DNA of 64,000 bases, taken from assembly GCA_934047225.1 (NCBI GenBank), contig OW204005.1, forward strand, positions 16,562,396 to 16,626,395. The letters are read 5' to 3'. The position numbers and the translations under genes are program-made. The first letter of the stretch is position 1. Each line of letters begins with the position of its first letter. The notes under the pieces were generated by a model. The model worked only from the letters and a program-made list of their open reading frames with translations, was not told the DNA's origin and ran no database searches. Source of the DNA: Ypsolopha sequella. Taxonomy: Eukaryota; Arthropoda; Insecta; Lepidoptera; Ypsolophidae. Positions 55,201 to 59,446 of the stretch are shown here, piece by piece.

Positions 55201-58200
55201 CTGACTTCATTGCAAGATGTTTATCCTCTTGTTTGTGTAGATGAAAGTCTCGCTAATCCGTGGTCCGAAGAAAATGTCCATTATAGTAGTTTATGCCACA
55301 AGGGCGCAAACGCTACGCACGCACGCACTACGCTCGTGTTTTAAATCGTCCTCGTAATTTATTCCTCTTACGCCCCTGTTTAATACTACGTTTTTCAATG
55401 CATAGTGTGAGGAAATAAAACAAATATAATCTTGTGAACTTTAAATTATAATTGGCTCAAAAGGACTGTATCCAGAGCCGTTAAACAGTGGAAAAAAAGT
55501 ATAACATTTATGGTTCACAGGAAAGGCTGCAGGTTAGCCAACCATTGTGAATGTTAATAAATTAAAAAAATTATAATAATAAAGCCCTAGGGCAAAATAA
55601 TCGACTTTCTGTTCGGTTTTGATGCATAAAAAGTGGGCCTTTACGAGCACTTGCATTGAAAAATATATTTTCAATACATTTGCTATTTATACGGTCTTTA
55701 TGACATCAAAACTTGGATCGTAATTTAATTTAATGATAACATTCAGAATTTTTGAATATACTTTGTACCAAAACAATACACGTGATTTTGGGTAGGGGCA
55801 AAAAGTTGCTAAAAAACATCACGGGGTTAATGGACGGCCCCTATGTAAGAAAAGTTCTCACATAGCCGGCCAATCCGTAATCCGAAAATCGGTTCCACTA
55901 GCGCATGATGTATAGTATACATTGTATACAATACAGCACGATTTACAAAATATGTCAGGTTATTGAACTTTGCTTACAATATTCTTTATACTACACCTGC
56001 TCGGAAAGTACGAGTACCTTCTTACTTTTTTGAAAACGATGCAGAGAATACGTCATTACTGTCACACAAATATGCGGGCGGAAAAAGTGTATGAAAATTC
56101 ATTGTTAACGTGCTTGAGCGGGCAGAAAAAGTATATGCAAATCCATTGTTAACGTGCCGTTTTTTTTTTTTTTAAATAACATAAAGAATGAGCAAGTGGC
56201 CAAGTGGCCAGTAATATTTTGCGAACTCGTACGTAAAACTCGAAAAATGATACTGGCCACTTGCTTTTCATGTACATAATAAAAAATAAGAAGGAAATAA
56301 AAAGTGACAATCGCACGCGAGCCAGTCGGTTTCTTTTATTGTAACTTGATTAAAAGTAAATTTATACTATTTCCTCGCAGGTGTAGTATAAAGCACTATG
56401 TATCACTCGGGAGAAAGTGCGATTCCCAACCCGTGTGTATTGAGGCCCTTGGCTTCGCCTCGGGCCTCAAACTACACCCTCGTTGGTAATCTTCCCCTTT
56501 CTTCCCTCGGTGAACAATGTACTATAGTCTATTACACACATTTTTTATTTAGTATTTCCTGTTTATATCTTTATTTATTGTCAACCCCAAGTATTTTATT
56601 TTGTCTACCTTTTCAGTACATAAGCAATTGCAGTTTGTATGGTCGTGATGTAAACAATCGTATGTATGACCTATTATTTGAAACGGTGTGTGATCGTATA
56701 TGTATGACTTTTTGTTTTTTGAACATTTAATATTATTTCGTTGTCATGCAACCATTTTAAAATACTATCAAAGTCTTGTTGGACACACTATTCTATTGTC
56801 TTTGGATCTGTCCCCGAGTAGATAATGCACGTATTGTCAGCAAACATATATACTTTACAACAGCTGTGGACCACATTACTCAGGATATTTACATGCATTA
56901 TGTAACAAACTGGACCATATACCGAGCCAGTTGAAACTCCGAGCATGACGTCACACTCTTTACTTTTGGTATTGTTTATTTTAATCCAGATTTTTCGTAA
57001 TTCTAAGTACCTCCTAAGCCACAAGCTTACTGTACCACGTACTCCACAATCTACCACGTCCTGCAGCAACGTGTTATGATCAAACGTGACTAATTCCTTT
57101 TTAAAGTCTATGAACAATACCAAAACATGGTCCTTTCTATCAAGACATTGTAGCCGATTCTGAAGGCTTTAATTTTAGTTTTAGTGCTGTCAAACATAAA
57201 ATTATTCCAAAGTAATTTAGATTCTGTTTCTAACCTTCAAGGACTATTTTGCAATGAATGAAATTTAGTTTTAACAGCACTAAAACTAATCAAAATGCAT
57301 GTACCAGAAACTGGTTATAATTTTCCGTGTATTTCATGAAATACACAGTATTACAGTATATACACAGTACCCGTATTTTTTTCGCATATCGCCTTAACTT
57401 GATGCCAAGTTTTACTAGTTTAGTCTACATTCATCCTGTTAAGAGGATGGCATACCCTAGCATTTTTTTTTATTACCCGTCCAGCACAATAAGTCTAATG
57501 GCAAAGACCTTATTTGCCTTTCATAGAGGCGATTATATGTTGGCTCTTTGGCCTCTTGTTCTTGGACGCGTAATATTAGCAACAAATTGGTGTGTTTTTA
57601 GCTAATACTGAAATATTTTGTAGGGAAAAAAATATTGGATTTAGGTAACATCCCTTCATATTTCTATTGCCTATTTTATAAAAAAAAAACAAGTTGATCT
57701 CTTAACCGCGTTTTTGAAACGAACGTTTGAAAACCAAAAAAAGAGGGTGGGAAACATTTGACAAGAGTAACATTAAACATTGATTATAGGTGGAATCCCT
57801 AGATAAAAGATCGATATATCAAATATATTGTCTTCAATATGAGGAGAGACCTAATTTCTTCCAATGAACCCTTGAAAACCTGGGGTTGTTGATGTTCTAG
57901 CGTCAGGCGTCCCGTTAACAATAATGTTATTTATGTAATTCCTAGTGGTGAAAAGATCTGGATCTTCGAGACGCTCGACGCGTCAGCCCGGCGGCTCCAC
58001 ACGGCGTTGCTGTCCGATGACATCTCGTGCTCGCTGGTCTGTCCGTCCGTCTGTCTGTCTGACAGTCTGCGGGCGTTGGCGGACGGGGTCGCGGGGAGGG
58101 AGGAGTTGAGGTTGTTTGTGGAGAGATTGGGGAGGAGCGGCAAGGAGATGCAGTTTAGTGTTGGTAAGTGTATAGTCATAGTAGGGGGTTTAGGGGGAAT

Positions 58201-59445
58201 TTGAGTGAGGAAAGTAAATATAGATTGACAGTAAACGCTGTGCCCCGCCTTAGGCGCCGCGCGGTGAGGCGAGGAAAGAGTTGCATGAGATCGATATTTA
58301 CAATATTTTTATGGATATAAGCTTTTTATTGTTATTAATAAATAAAATACCAGAAGGCCAACTCAACGAGACGGAGCGAAAACAGATAATAATGTGATTC
58401 ATGCAAAACAGCCTTTTAGAGCTCTAAAAAGGCCGCTTTGGATGAATCATATTATGACTCCGTTCTAATGCCATCTCTTTTGCACGTGTGAAATAACTCT
58501 GACTCTGTCTTACTTTCAAATCATTTTATGATTCACCCAAGTCGGCCTTTTTAGATCCCCTGAATTTAATACAGGGGCCCTAAAAAGGCCAACTTGGGTG
58601 AGTCATGAAATGATTTGAAAGTAGGGTGGAGTCAGAGTTTCTTCATGCGTGCAAAAGAGACGGCATTACAACAGAATCATGATATGATTCATCCAAAGCG
58701 GCCTTTCTAGATACTGTTCACGACGGAACACAAGGAAACTTGAAAGCTTTTGTGAAGCTTTCAATGGCCCCGAGGATGTTTGCGCCCGTACGTCGCTTTA
58801 CAAACACCCAATTTTTGTTCACGACGGAACAAAATGATATTTAAATAAAAGAAAAAAGGACTTTGGAAACGAATTACTTATTTAAGCTTTAAACAAATTT
58901 TACAATATAGAATGACAAGTGCTTGTAGGAGTTAATGCTAGGCGCATAGGCCTTTGACCAAAAACTAAAGAGAATTTACACAAACTAGAATTAATCTTAT
59001 TTCCTATAACGTAAAGTCCACCACACATTATGATTATAAACACTGATGACATTTAATAAACTAAAATACAACTAGAACTTGTTGGACGCACACACACACA
59101 CACACCCTCTCACCCTCACACACACACCCTCACACACAGAATGTTTGTAAAGCGACGTACGGGCGCAAACAGATACCCTGTACCTTAACCTAAACATTTG
59201 TTTCAGACATAACGCCATACAAAGAAGAGGAGGACAACCAAACGGATAAAATTAAAAAGCGACTCAGCGAGTGTATTACAATTCTTCAGAAATCTAACAA
59301 AAGTCTAGCAGTTAGTAAAGAAAACTTGAGATTATGGTCTGAAAATTTGGTCAGGAAGCATCTGTCAAGCGATCGGAGGGTATATGGGAAGTCGTATAGT
59401 GACTACGAGGCCATTTATTTAAGAGCATTGAACCCCGTTATTTAA
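25167..59445 (+). CDS. HAUS5: HAUS augmin-like complex subunit 5 (fly dgt5 homologue), 13 exons
   Basis: join(25167..25291, 25492..25621, 29149..29293, 30959..31122, 32789..32927, 35120..35243, 40041..40170, 41134..41328, 43806..43944, 46102..46236, 48918..49008, 57946..58163, 59207..59445), using array copy 1 as exon 6. The exons total 1974 nt, 657 aa plus stop; human HAUS5 is about 630 aa. All 12 introns are GT-AG and all phases agree. The N-terminus (MGCPAEKIPS, then CRGQYYMVWRSMMEHVEPKE) follows the vertebrate HAUS5 pattern MGVP...LCxGQ..xIWxxIxxHV. The rest is mostly charged coiled coil, as in that family, up to a C-terminal helix ending RALNPVI. Augmin binds spindle microtubules and recruits gamma-tubulin complexes so that new microtubules branch from old ones. 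The start at 25167 has AAAA before ATG; an in-frame ATG at 25068 would add 33 residues. Exon 6 is present in 19 tandem copies and exon 10 has a dead tandem copy. Confidence 0.85.
25492..25621 (+). CDS. HAUS5: HAUS5 exon 2
   Basis: 130 nt, acceptor ATCACAG|G, donor CCT|GTGAGT, residues 42-85. It holds CRGQYYMVWRSMMEHV, the most diagnostic HAUS5-like segment. The intron before it is only 200 nt. Confidence 0.87.
26015..27222. mobile_element. TIR element in HAUS5 intron 2, with internal duplications
   Basis: The left end TATAGTGGACTGCCGCACGA and right end TTCGTGCGGCAGTCAACTAT are inverted repeats. The left end plus its G-run recurs internally at 26574-26605. The interior holds a duplicated block (26210-26523) and a smaller inverted pair (GTTTAAACGATGTTTAAC... 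near 26990 against AACACTGTCTAAAGTTAAAC near 27080). No transposase is recognisable. Confidence 0.65.
26210..26523. repeat. Two-copy tandem repeat ending in CCTAACCTAAC
   Basis: Units at about 26210-26360 and 26370-26523 share GACTTACTAGTGAA, the twice-repeated GAGGCAGATTCGGTTCTGGC, CACGCTCGCTTCGCTCGCTC and GATAACCTAACCTAAC. They are nearly identical. The CCTAA units resemble the insect telomere motif TTAGG in reverse complement but are only two units long. Confidence 0.8.
27600..28101. repeat. Repeat debris in HAUS5 intron 2
   Basis: 27869-28010 contains TATACAAGGTAAAATCCAAT and CATACCGGAGACCCGG, a diverged relative of the ATACTGGAG family. 28040-28101 is copy 2 of the CTCCGCCCATTCGATTAG repeat. 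Confidence 0.5.
28102..29148. other. HAUS5 intron 2, remainder
   Basis: AT-rich intronic DNA. No hidden exon that would fit between exons 2 and 3, which already join in phase. Confidence 0.5.
29149..29293 (+). CDS. HAUS5: HAUS5 exon 3
   Basis: 145 nt, acceptor ATTTTCAG, donor AAAT|GTAAGT, residues 86-134. Start of the coiled coil (RVTNAEARVSEVHEKL). Confidence 0.85.
29294..30958. other. HAUS5 intron 3
   Basis: Non-coding. Shows a threefold ATCTGTGTTTA-type repeat (CAGATCTGTGTTTAAACATA, CACAGATCTGTGTTTACACA near 30720-30800) and a (CTTT)n pyrimidine tract before exon 4. No recognised transposon. Confidence 0.5.
30959..31122 (+). CDS. HAUS5: HAUS5 exon 4
   Basis: 164 nt, acceptor CTTTCTTTCTTTCAG, donor CAG|GTAGAC, residues 134-188. 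Coiled coil (RRVWLLQTLAEELRNKQGN). Confidence 0.85.
31197..31430 (-). pseudogene. RTE-type LINE tail in HAUS5 intron 4
   Basis: The minus strand encodes WTGHICRRRDDRWGRKALEW and RARWTDDLKDVAGGGWMRM, ending VDEYGLMDGM. It is the same LINE family as 38170-38506 and reads through without stops, though only the last 80 codons are present. Confidence 0.75.
31430..31653. mobile_element. Fully palindromic tRNA-like element
   Basis: The left arm (31430-31535) and right arm (31548-31653) are near-perfect inverse complements. Each arm carries a B-box (GGTTCGAATCC on the minus strand, GGTTCAAATCC on the plus strand) with its T-arm pairs. The centre, GCCTGTCATGTAAGCAGG on the plus strand, fits a 5-bp anticodon stem with loop CATGTAA (anticodon TGT, Thr-like). 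Acceptor stems do not close. This looks like two tRNA-derived SINE heads head to head, or a tRNA-like foldback element. Confidence 0.6.
31790..31995. repeat. Interspersed repeat related to 43480-43680
   Basis: TATACCGCCATCAATCGGTC, AGGCATGGTGGGCC and GAGTAAGATGGTGGTACC recur with changes at 43473-43625. Short fragment, in HAUS5 intron 4. Confidence 0.55.
32075..32363. mobile_element. TIR element in HAUS5 intron 4
   Basis: Left TATAGGTTGTCAACTTCGTG and GTATAGGGGTTGGCGGGCAG are mirrored at the right by CCCGCCAACCCCTGTACC and TTTGACAACCTATA. Non-coding foldback element. Confidence 0.75.
32359..32702. mobile_element. TIR element abutting the previous one
   Basis: CCTATAGGCATGGGCGTAGC at the left and GGCTATGCCCATGTCTATAG at the right are inverted repeats. 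It shares its outer CCTATAG with the neighbouring element, so one probably inserted in the end of the other. Exon 5 starts 87 bp downstream. Confidence 0.7.
32789..32927 (+). CDS. HAUS5: HAUS5 exon 5
   Basis: 139 nt, acceptor AACTTCCAG, donor TGTG|GTAAGT, residues 189-235. It leaves one base, which is completed by AA at the start of every exon 6 copy. Confidence 0.83.
32928..33992. other. HAUS5 intron 5, 5' part
   Basis: Holds debris of common repeats: the TTTAGCCCGCGGCTTCGCCC motif near 32961 and GGGGTCATTCACAAATTACG near 33308, followed by a G-rich tract, both frequent in insect repeat DNA. No coding exon seen. Confidence 0.45.
33993..34145. mobile_element. Hairpin MITE family F, copy 1
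   Basis: AAAACATCTCCGTATAGTTG at the left is mirrored by AACTATACGGAGATGTTTTC at the right. The centre has CCGCTCCAAGCGGACAGTAG. Other copies are at 38864-39024 (inverted) and 40858-41006. All three are in HAUS5 introns beside the exon 6 array. Confidence 0.85.
34146..35119. other. HAUS5 intron 5, 3' part
   Basis: 34310-34700 is a large imperfect foldback (TTACACCCGCGAATAATCAG near 34427 against TATTCGCGGGTGTAAAGTTG near 34571, and AAGGTGGATGGTCCAAGGC against GGATTATCCACCTT), so another non-coding DNA element. The rest is AT-rich. Confidence 0.6.
35120..35243 (+). CDS. HAUS5: HAUS5 exon 6, first copy
   Basis: 124 nt, acceptor ATATTCTAG, donor ACCAG|GTAACT, residues 235-276 (LARCSADEVSSLIYARRASL). 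This is the only copy whose acceptor region is not array sequence, so it is probably the founder. It differs from the others at HLSSLA (mostly HLSTLA). Confidence 0.85.
35120..38159 (+). repeat. HAUS5: 19-copy tandem array of HAUS5 exon 6 (160-bp unit)
   Basis: Exon starts recur every 160 nt from 35120 to 38000. Each unit is a 124-nt exon and a 36-nt spacer that starts GTAACTTGTATTTATATATG and ends CACTTGTAG. All 19 keep the AG acceptor, the GT donor and an open HAUS5 frame. Differences are few: GAG/GAC (Glu in 11 copies, Asp in copies 4-10 and 15), final exon base G in 9 copies and A in 10, AGC/CGC (Arg in copies 13 and 18), ACT/TCT in copies 1 and 13, CTTTTAG acceptor in copies 13 and 18. 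Units never change length. A 20th unit starts at 38160 and breaks off after about 10 nt. Confidence 0.97.
38170..38506 (+). pseudogene. 5'-truncated RTE-type LINE fragment interrupting the array edge
   Basis: The translation contains WTGHICHRRDDRWGRKALEW and RARWTDDLKDVAGSGWMRM, then stops, and ends ADEYGLMDG. This is the C-terminal tail of an RTE-like LINE ORF2. It lies between the start of array unit 20 and its 3' part, with about 50 nt of the unit missing. A related tail lies on the other strand at 31197-31430. Confidence 0.75.
38507..38600 (+). pseudogene. Residual 3' part of exon 6 unit 20
   Basis: GAGCGAGTCTGGTGCAAGCG onward matches the second half of the exon, with several substitutions (GATCCGGGATCACAATAGTA). 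The donor CAG|GTAACT at 38563 and spacer to TTCACTTGCAG at 38600 are retained. It is more diverged than the 19 units, so the array edge is older than the core. Confidence 0.85.
38864..39024. mobile_element. Hairpin MITE family F, copy 2
   Basis: Same arms as 33993-34145 in opposite orientation (GAAAACATCTCCGTATAATT at the left, CAACTATACGGAGATGTTTT at the right). Confidence 0.85.
39037..39970. mobile_element. hAT-like element family G, copy 1, carrying a nested palindrome
   Basis: The ends CATAGACGAAACAGCC and GGCTGTATTCGTCTATG are inverted and flanked by an exact 8-bp duplication GCTACTGG at 39029-39036 and 39971-39978. Internal blocks (CTATTGGCTCTTCCAATCTT, TGGCGAATTGTATCTGCTGG) match 46279-46694. 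No transposase is seen. Confidence 0.85.
39203..39823. repeat. About 620-bp palindrome nested in the hAT-like element
   Basis: Arms of about 270 nt (39203-39470 and 39545-39823) are near-perfect inverse complements, for example AGCTAGCGACCAGATCGGTC against GACCGATTTGGTCGCTAGCT, and TGTACTCCCTGTGCACCCAA against TTGGGTGCACAGGGAGTACA. The spacer is about 75 nt. Both arms carry T/A runs and a GC-rich GGGTGCGGGTGTAGTG stretch. Confidence 0.88.
40041..40170 (+). CDS. HAUS5: HAUS5 exon 7
   Basis: 130 nt, acceptor TATTTTCCAG, donor CAAC|GTTAGT, residues 276-319. Its first base completes AGT (Ser) or AAT (Asn) depending on which exon 6 copy is used. Confidence 0.83.
40305..40697. mobile_element. Nested foldback elements in HAUS5 intron 7
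   Basis: The outer inverted repeat AATATTATTCGATATATTCG is mirrored by CGAAATATATCGAATAATAT. The inner MITE 40356-40626 has ends TATACAAGGTGACTTTTTGA and CAAAAAGTCACCTTGTATAT and belongs to the ATACTGGAG family. The inner element lies inside the outer. Confidence 0.75.
40858..41006. mobile_element. Hairpin MITE family F, copy 3
   Basis: Matches 33993-34145 in the same orientation (GAAAACATCTCCGTATAGTT and TTTCAAACGTAACTATACG); the right end is truncated. Confidence 0.8.
41134..41328 (+). CDS. HAUS5: HAUS5 exon 8
   Basis: 195 nt, acceptor TTATTACTAG, donor ATT|GTGAGT, residues 320-384; phase 0 at both ends. Coiled coil (RCERARVEARLCTLKGLIEE). Confidence 0.86.
41329..42028. other. HAUS5 intron 8, 5' part
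   Basis: No gene. The stretch 41480-41570 (TATGCGAAAAAAATACGCG, AAATACACGGAAAATTTTAA) recurs inverted near 57300-57395, so it is a dispersed repeat fragment. Confidence 0.5.
42029..42108 (+). pseudogene. Isolated THAP-domain first exon in HAUS5 intron 8
   Basis: From ATG at 42029 the frame reads MLYCSVANCYNSS and ends KGISFHS at a CACTC|GTAAGT donor. The Cys-x4-Cys spacing, the SFH end and the donor position match the first exon of THAP proteins, including the piece at 13190-13266. No second THAP exon is visible downstream, so it is probably a transposon or gene fragment. Confidence 0.45.
42830..42958 (+). repeat. Dispersed repeat, paired with 57786-57921
   Basis: GTGGAATCCCTAGATAAAAG through TTGTTGATGTTCTAGCGTC matches 57786-57921 at about nine bases in ten. 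The second copy abuts the acceptor of HAUS5 exon 12. Confidence 0.8.
43135..43260. repeat. Small foldback
   Basis: GCACAATTAGTCATGATCTG near 43163 is mirrored by AAGATCATGACTAATTGTGT near 43226; flanks are also partly inverted (GTTTGAAATTTAATGCAC against ATACGATTTCAAACTC). Confidence 0.6.
43256..43680. repeat. Composite LINE/SINE tail fragments with a palindrome
   Basis: 43262-43320 (CATCCATCCATCAGCC, CGTCCACTGCTGGACATA) is the common 3' end of lepidopteran LINEs on the minus strand. 43473-43625 relates to 31830-31945. 43551-43645 is palindromic (AATTACTTCGAGGGGG against CCCCCTCGAAGTAATT). Confidence 0.6.
43806..43944 (+). CDS. HAUS5: HAUS5 exon 9
   Basis: 139 nt, acceptor TTTTTTGTCCCCAG, donor CGAG|GTAAGA, residues 385-431 (SSMARIERKIQNVKDSLNA). 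Confidence 0.86.
43945..45229. other. HAUS5 intron 9, 5' part
   Basis: No gene. 44660-44750 repeats a TATGCACTAAAA/TATGCCCAAAATATGCAC motif. Otherwise AT-rich without recognised repeats. Confidence 0.45.
45230..45920 (-). mobile_element. PIF/Harbinger-type element remnant
   Basis: The inverted ends share GCCGAGATAAATAG (left GCCCGAGATAAATAGTCG, right CAACTATTTATCTCGGCC). Inside, on the minus strand, is an N-terminal fragment of a HARBI1-like nuclease (45357-45650). The element is internally deleted. Confidence 0.6.
45357..45650 (-). pseudogene. HARBI1-like transposase N-terminal fragment
   Basis: The minus strand reads MDNDFERLLGFF and CYLRDVINPFDFF, and after a frameshift in the A9 run (45517-45525) RYRFSKATV and QRGLPIAPDQQLLITLRFYA. 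This order (NPF, RYRFSK, RGxPIxPxxQLLIxLRFYA) is the typical start of Harbinger/HARBI1 nucleases. The catalytic DDE part is absent. Confidence 0.68.
46102..46236 (+). CDS. HAUS5: HAUS5 exon 10
   Basis: 135 nt, acceptor ATTCCCTCCAG, donor ACAG|GTGAAT, residues 431-476 (LPEEETATMRRFYNNRHGRR). A damaged tandem copy follows at 46265. Confidence 0.84.
46265..46812 (+). pseudogene. HAUS5: Dead tandem copy of HAUS5 exon 10, split by a hAT-like insertion
   Basis: Pieces 46265-46278 and 46703-46812 together align with exon 10. The last part is almost identical (GAGTTGAGTCTCAATTTGGA), the first diverged. The copy starts 28 nt after the exon 10 donor, the acceptor AG has become TG, the exon 10 frame meets a TAG (ATG CAA TAG), and the donor is not retained. 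The hAT-like element 46279-46694 sits at its 14th base. Confidence 0.88.
46279..46694. mobile_element. hAT-like element family G, copy 2
   Basis: Ends CATAGACGAATACAGCC and GGCTGTATTGTCTATG, flanked by an exact 8-bp duplication AACTAGAC (46271-46278 and 46695-46702). Same family as 39037-39970, with an unrelated AT-rich stretch at about 46455-46590. It interrupts the exon 10 copy. Confidence 0.87.
47060..47200 (+). repeat. LINE 3' end with (ATTC)n tail
   Basis: GGTTGACTGGAAGAAATTTC, AATAAGTCCGCC and GTGCACTAAAGTGTTTATTC, followed by (ATTC)n, form the usual 3' UTR end of a lepidopteran non-LTR element. A related end is at 54528-54630. Confidence 0.65.
47270..47432. mobile_element. GC-rich MITE family C, copy 2
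   Basis: The ends CAACCCGGTCACATTATCTC and GAGATAATGTGACCGGGTTG are perfect inverted repeats flanked by TA. The interior contains a TGACGTCA palindrome, TATAAA (ATATAAACGCGCC) and GC-rich CGCGCCGCGCGCC. Copy 1 is at 9063-9204. It lies in HAUS5 intron 10. Confidence 0.88.
47603..47796 (+). repeat. Lepidopteran GGTTCCGTACC repeat, copy 2 (truncated)
   Basis: Matches the first two thirds of 14537-14840 (TAGGGTTCCGTACCCAAAG, CTGTCCGTCTGTCTGTCCG, GGCTCCCATACAACAG) and lacks the CTTGGCCGG end. Confidence 0.8.
48147..48541 (-). mobile_element. Interspersed element family H, copy 1
   Basis: Shares TGCTCGTAAAGGCCCACTTT, GATTATTTTGCCCTAGGGCT, AACGGCTCTGGATACAGTCC and TAGGGCGAAAAGG-type ends with 55284-55663 and 60160-60541, which are in the opposite orientation. 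About 390 bp, non-coding. Confidence 0.8.
48918..49008 (+). CDS. HAUS5: HAUS5 exon 11
   Basis: 91 nt, acceptor TTTTATTTTACAG, donor GAAAG|GTGTGT, residues 476-506 (FVDELKIYLKKFNLENNRKL). Confidence 0.83.
49155..49553. mobile_element. Foldback element in HAUS5 intron 11
   Basis: The arms read towards each other: CATACACCAATTTATATTGG and AATTGTTTCTCCTTTGCGAA at the left, mirrored by TTTGCAAAAGAGAAACAATT and CCAATATAAAGTGGTGTATG at the right. The centre is near 49350 and the arms are about 190 nt with roughly ten percent mismatch. Confidence 0.8.
49554..51307. other. HAUS5 intron 11, no further gene seen
   Basis: AT-rich with a GAATGAATGAATGAATGAAT microsatellite at 49864-49888. 50455-50600 contains an inverted pair (CTAACCTTATTTAAAGCGTC against AACGCTTAAATCAAGGTTAG), a small foldback. 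Confidence 0.5.
51310..51450. mobile_element. MITE family I, copy 1
   Basis: GATTCTGAAGGCTTTAATTT and TTAGTGCTGTCAAAAC are shared with 57151-57290 and 60844-61009. The third copy shows the complete inverted ends. Confidence 0.7.
51625..52043. mobile_element. MITE of the ATACTGGAG family, with nested family E copy
   Basis: The ends ACAAGGTGAAATTTAATCAA and TTGATTAAATTTCACCTTAT are inverted, as are AGACTCGGTTAGTGATCAGG and CCTGATTACAAACCGAGTCT. The element at 51776-51943 is inserted inside. The Tc1 element starts two bases after its end. Confidence 0.82.
51776..51943. mobile_element. MITE family E, copy 2
   Basis: Nearly identical to 24704-24872 in the same orientation, including GGTCTACCGCGTAATTCTCA and ATTACGCGGTAGAGCC at its ends. 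Confidence 0.82.
52389..53410 (-). pseudogene. Broken Tc1 transposase (DD34E type)
   Basis: From the ATG at 53410 the frame begins MGKKKSCDPSTRK. It carries helix-turn-helix DNA-binding segments (SKTEVFNAVNHVKKFNTT; VSTRTVRRRL) and then the catalytic signatures LLSDDTKINR, WIFQQDNDP and NSPDLNPIENLWREVKKSV. The reading frame is interrupted by a one-base frameshift near 53345 and by in-frame TAA codons at 52980-52982 and 52671-52673. Family length is about 340 codons, and this copy spans that length. It cannot make an active enzyme as it stands. Confidence 0.9.
53662..54217. mobile_element. MITE nested in the Tc1 right arm
   Basis: Its ends CAGTAGAGTCACTGAGTGAT and ATCACTCAGTGGCTCTACT are inverted repeats. 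It separates the inner and outer right-end sites of the Tc1 element. No coding capacity. Confidence 0.8.
54528..54630 (+). repeat. LINE 3' end
   Basis: GGTTAACTGGAAGATAATGC, TAAGTTCGCCTTCTGTAC, a T run, AGTGCAGTAAAG and an (ATT)n tail form a typical non-LTR 3' end. Confidence 0.6.
54964..55180. repeat. GC-rich palindrome, about 50-bp perfect arms
   Basis: TAGTCCGGCTTCTTCGTGCG and ACCTTCCTGCGGGGTACAGA on the left are mirrored exactly by the right arm ending GAAGAAGCCGGACTA. The loop is about 115 nt. Confidence 0.88.
55284..55663 (+). mobile_element. Interspersed element family H, copy 2
   Basis: Inverse of 48147-48541. Shared blocks: CTCGTGTTTTAAATCGTCCT, GGACTGTATCCAGAGCCGTT and AGCCCTAGGGCAAAATAATC. 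Confidence 0.82.
55846..56787. other. HAUS5 intron 11, repeat debris
   Basis: Contains a hairpin at 56188-56275 (AGCAAGTGGCCAAGTGGCCA against ACTGGCCACTTGCTTTT) and the CCTTGGCTTCGCCTCGGGCC motif near 56449. No gene. Confidence 0.5.
56788..57123 (-). pseudogene. Jockey-like LINE reverse transcriptase fragment
   Basis: The minus strand reads VLFIDFKKELVTFDHNTLLQ, GVRGTVSLWLRRYL, GVSTGSVYGPVCYIMHVNIL and MFADNTCIIYS. These correspond to RT palm motifs including the usual (Y/F)ADD box, here FADN with the second Asp changed to Asn. The fragment lacks both ends of the protein. Confidence 0.8.
57151..57290. mobile_element. MITE family I, copy 2
   Basis: GCCGATTCTGAAGGCTTTAA and TTTTAACAGCACTAAAACTA; same family as 51310-51450 and 60844-61009. 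Confidence 0.7.
57786..57921 (+). repeat. Dispersed repeat abutting HAUS5 exon 12
   Basis: Copy of 42830-42958. Its last shared bases (GTTCTAGCGTC, GTCCCGTTAA) end about 25 nt before the exon 12 acceptor, so it forms most of the branch-point region of that intron. Confidence 0.78.
57946..58163 (+). CDS. HAUS5: HAUS5 exon 12
   Basis: 218 nt, acceptor GTAATTCCTAG, donor GTTG|GTAAGT, residues 506-579. It contains a coding simple-sequence tract, GTCTGTCCGTCCGTCTGTCT, giving CPSVCLSDS, inside an otherwise helical segment (REELRLFVERLGRSGKEM). Confidence 0.85.
58384..58712. mobile_element. Palindromic MITE family D in HAUS5 intron 12
   Basis: CTAAAAAGGCCGCTTTGGAT and GCCATCTCTTTTGCACGTGT on the left are mirrored by TGCAAAAGAGACGGCATTAC and ATCCAAAGCGGCCTTTCTAG on the right; the centre is CAGGGG-type near 58575. 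A half copy is at 24565-24701. Confidence 0.8.
58778..59170. mobile_element. TIR element with (CA)n tract, just before HAUS5 exon 13
   Basis: GTTTGCGCCCGTACGTCGCT at the left and AGCGACGTACGGGCGCAAAC at the right are perfect 28-bp inverted repeats. It contains a (CA)n-rich stretch at 59090-59138. It ends 36 nt upstream of exon 13. Confidence 0.88.
59207..59445 (+). CDS. HAUS5: HAUS5 exon 13 (terminal)
   Basis: 239 nt, acceptor TTTGTTTCAG, stop TAA at 59443-59445, residues 579-657. Coiled coil (KKRLSECITILQKSNKSLAV) and a conserved-looking C-terminus. A MITE begins directly after the stop. Confidence 0.87.
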
Positions 59446-59446
59446 A

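Larger units (their letters stand above)
54737..55845. mobile_element. TIR element with G-rich subterminal tract and nested elements
   Basis: TGGGGTCGTCCATTAATCAC at the left is mirrored by CACGGGGTTAATGGACGGCC at the right. A G-rich tract follows the left end (54770-54826). The palindrome 54964-55180 and the family H copy 55284-55663 are inside. Confidence 0.75.

Noticed and set aside
54909..55244. 111-codon plus-strand frame, Arg/Ser-rich
   Set aside because: It spans the GC-rich palindrome inside a TIR element, so openness is explained by base composition.
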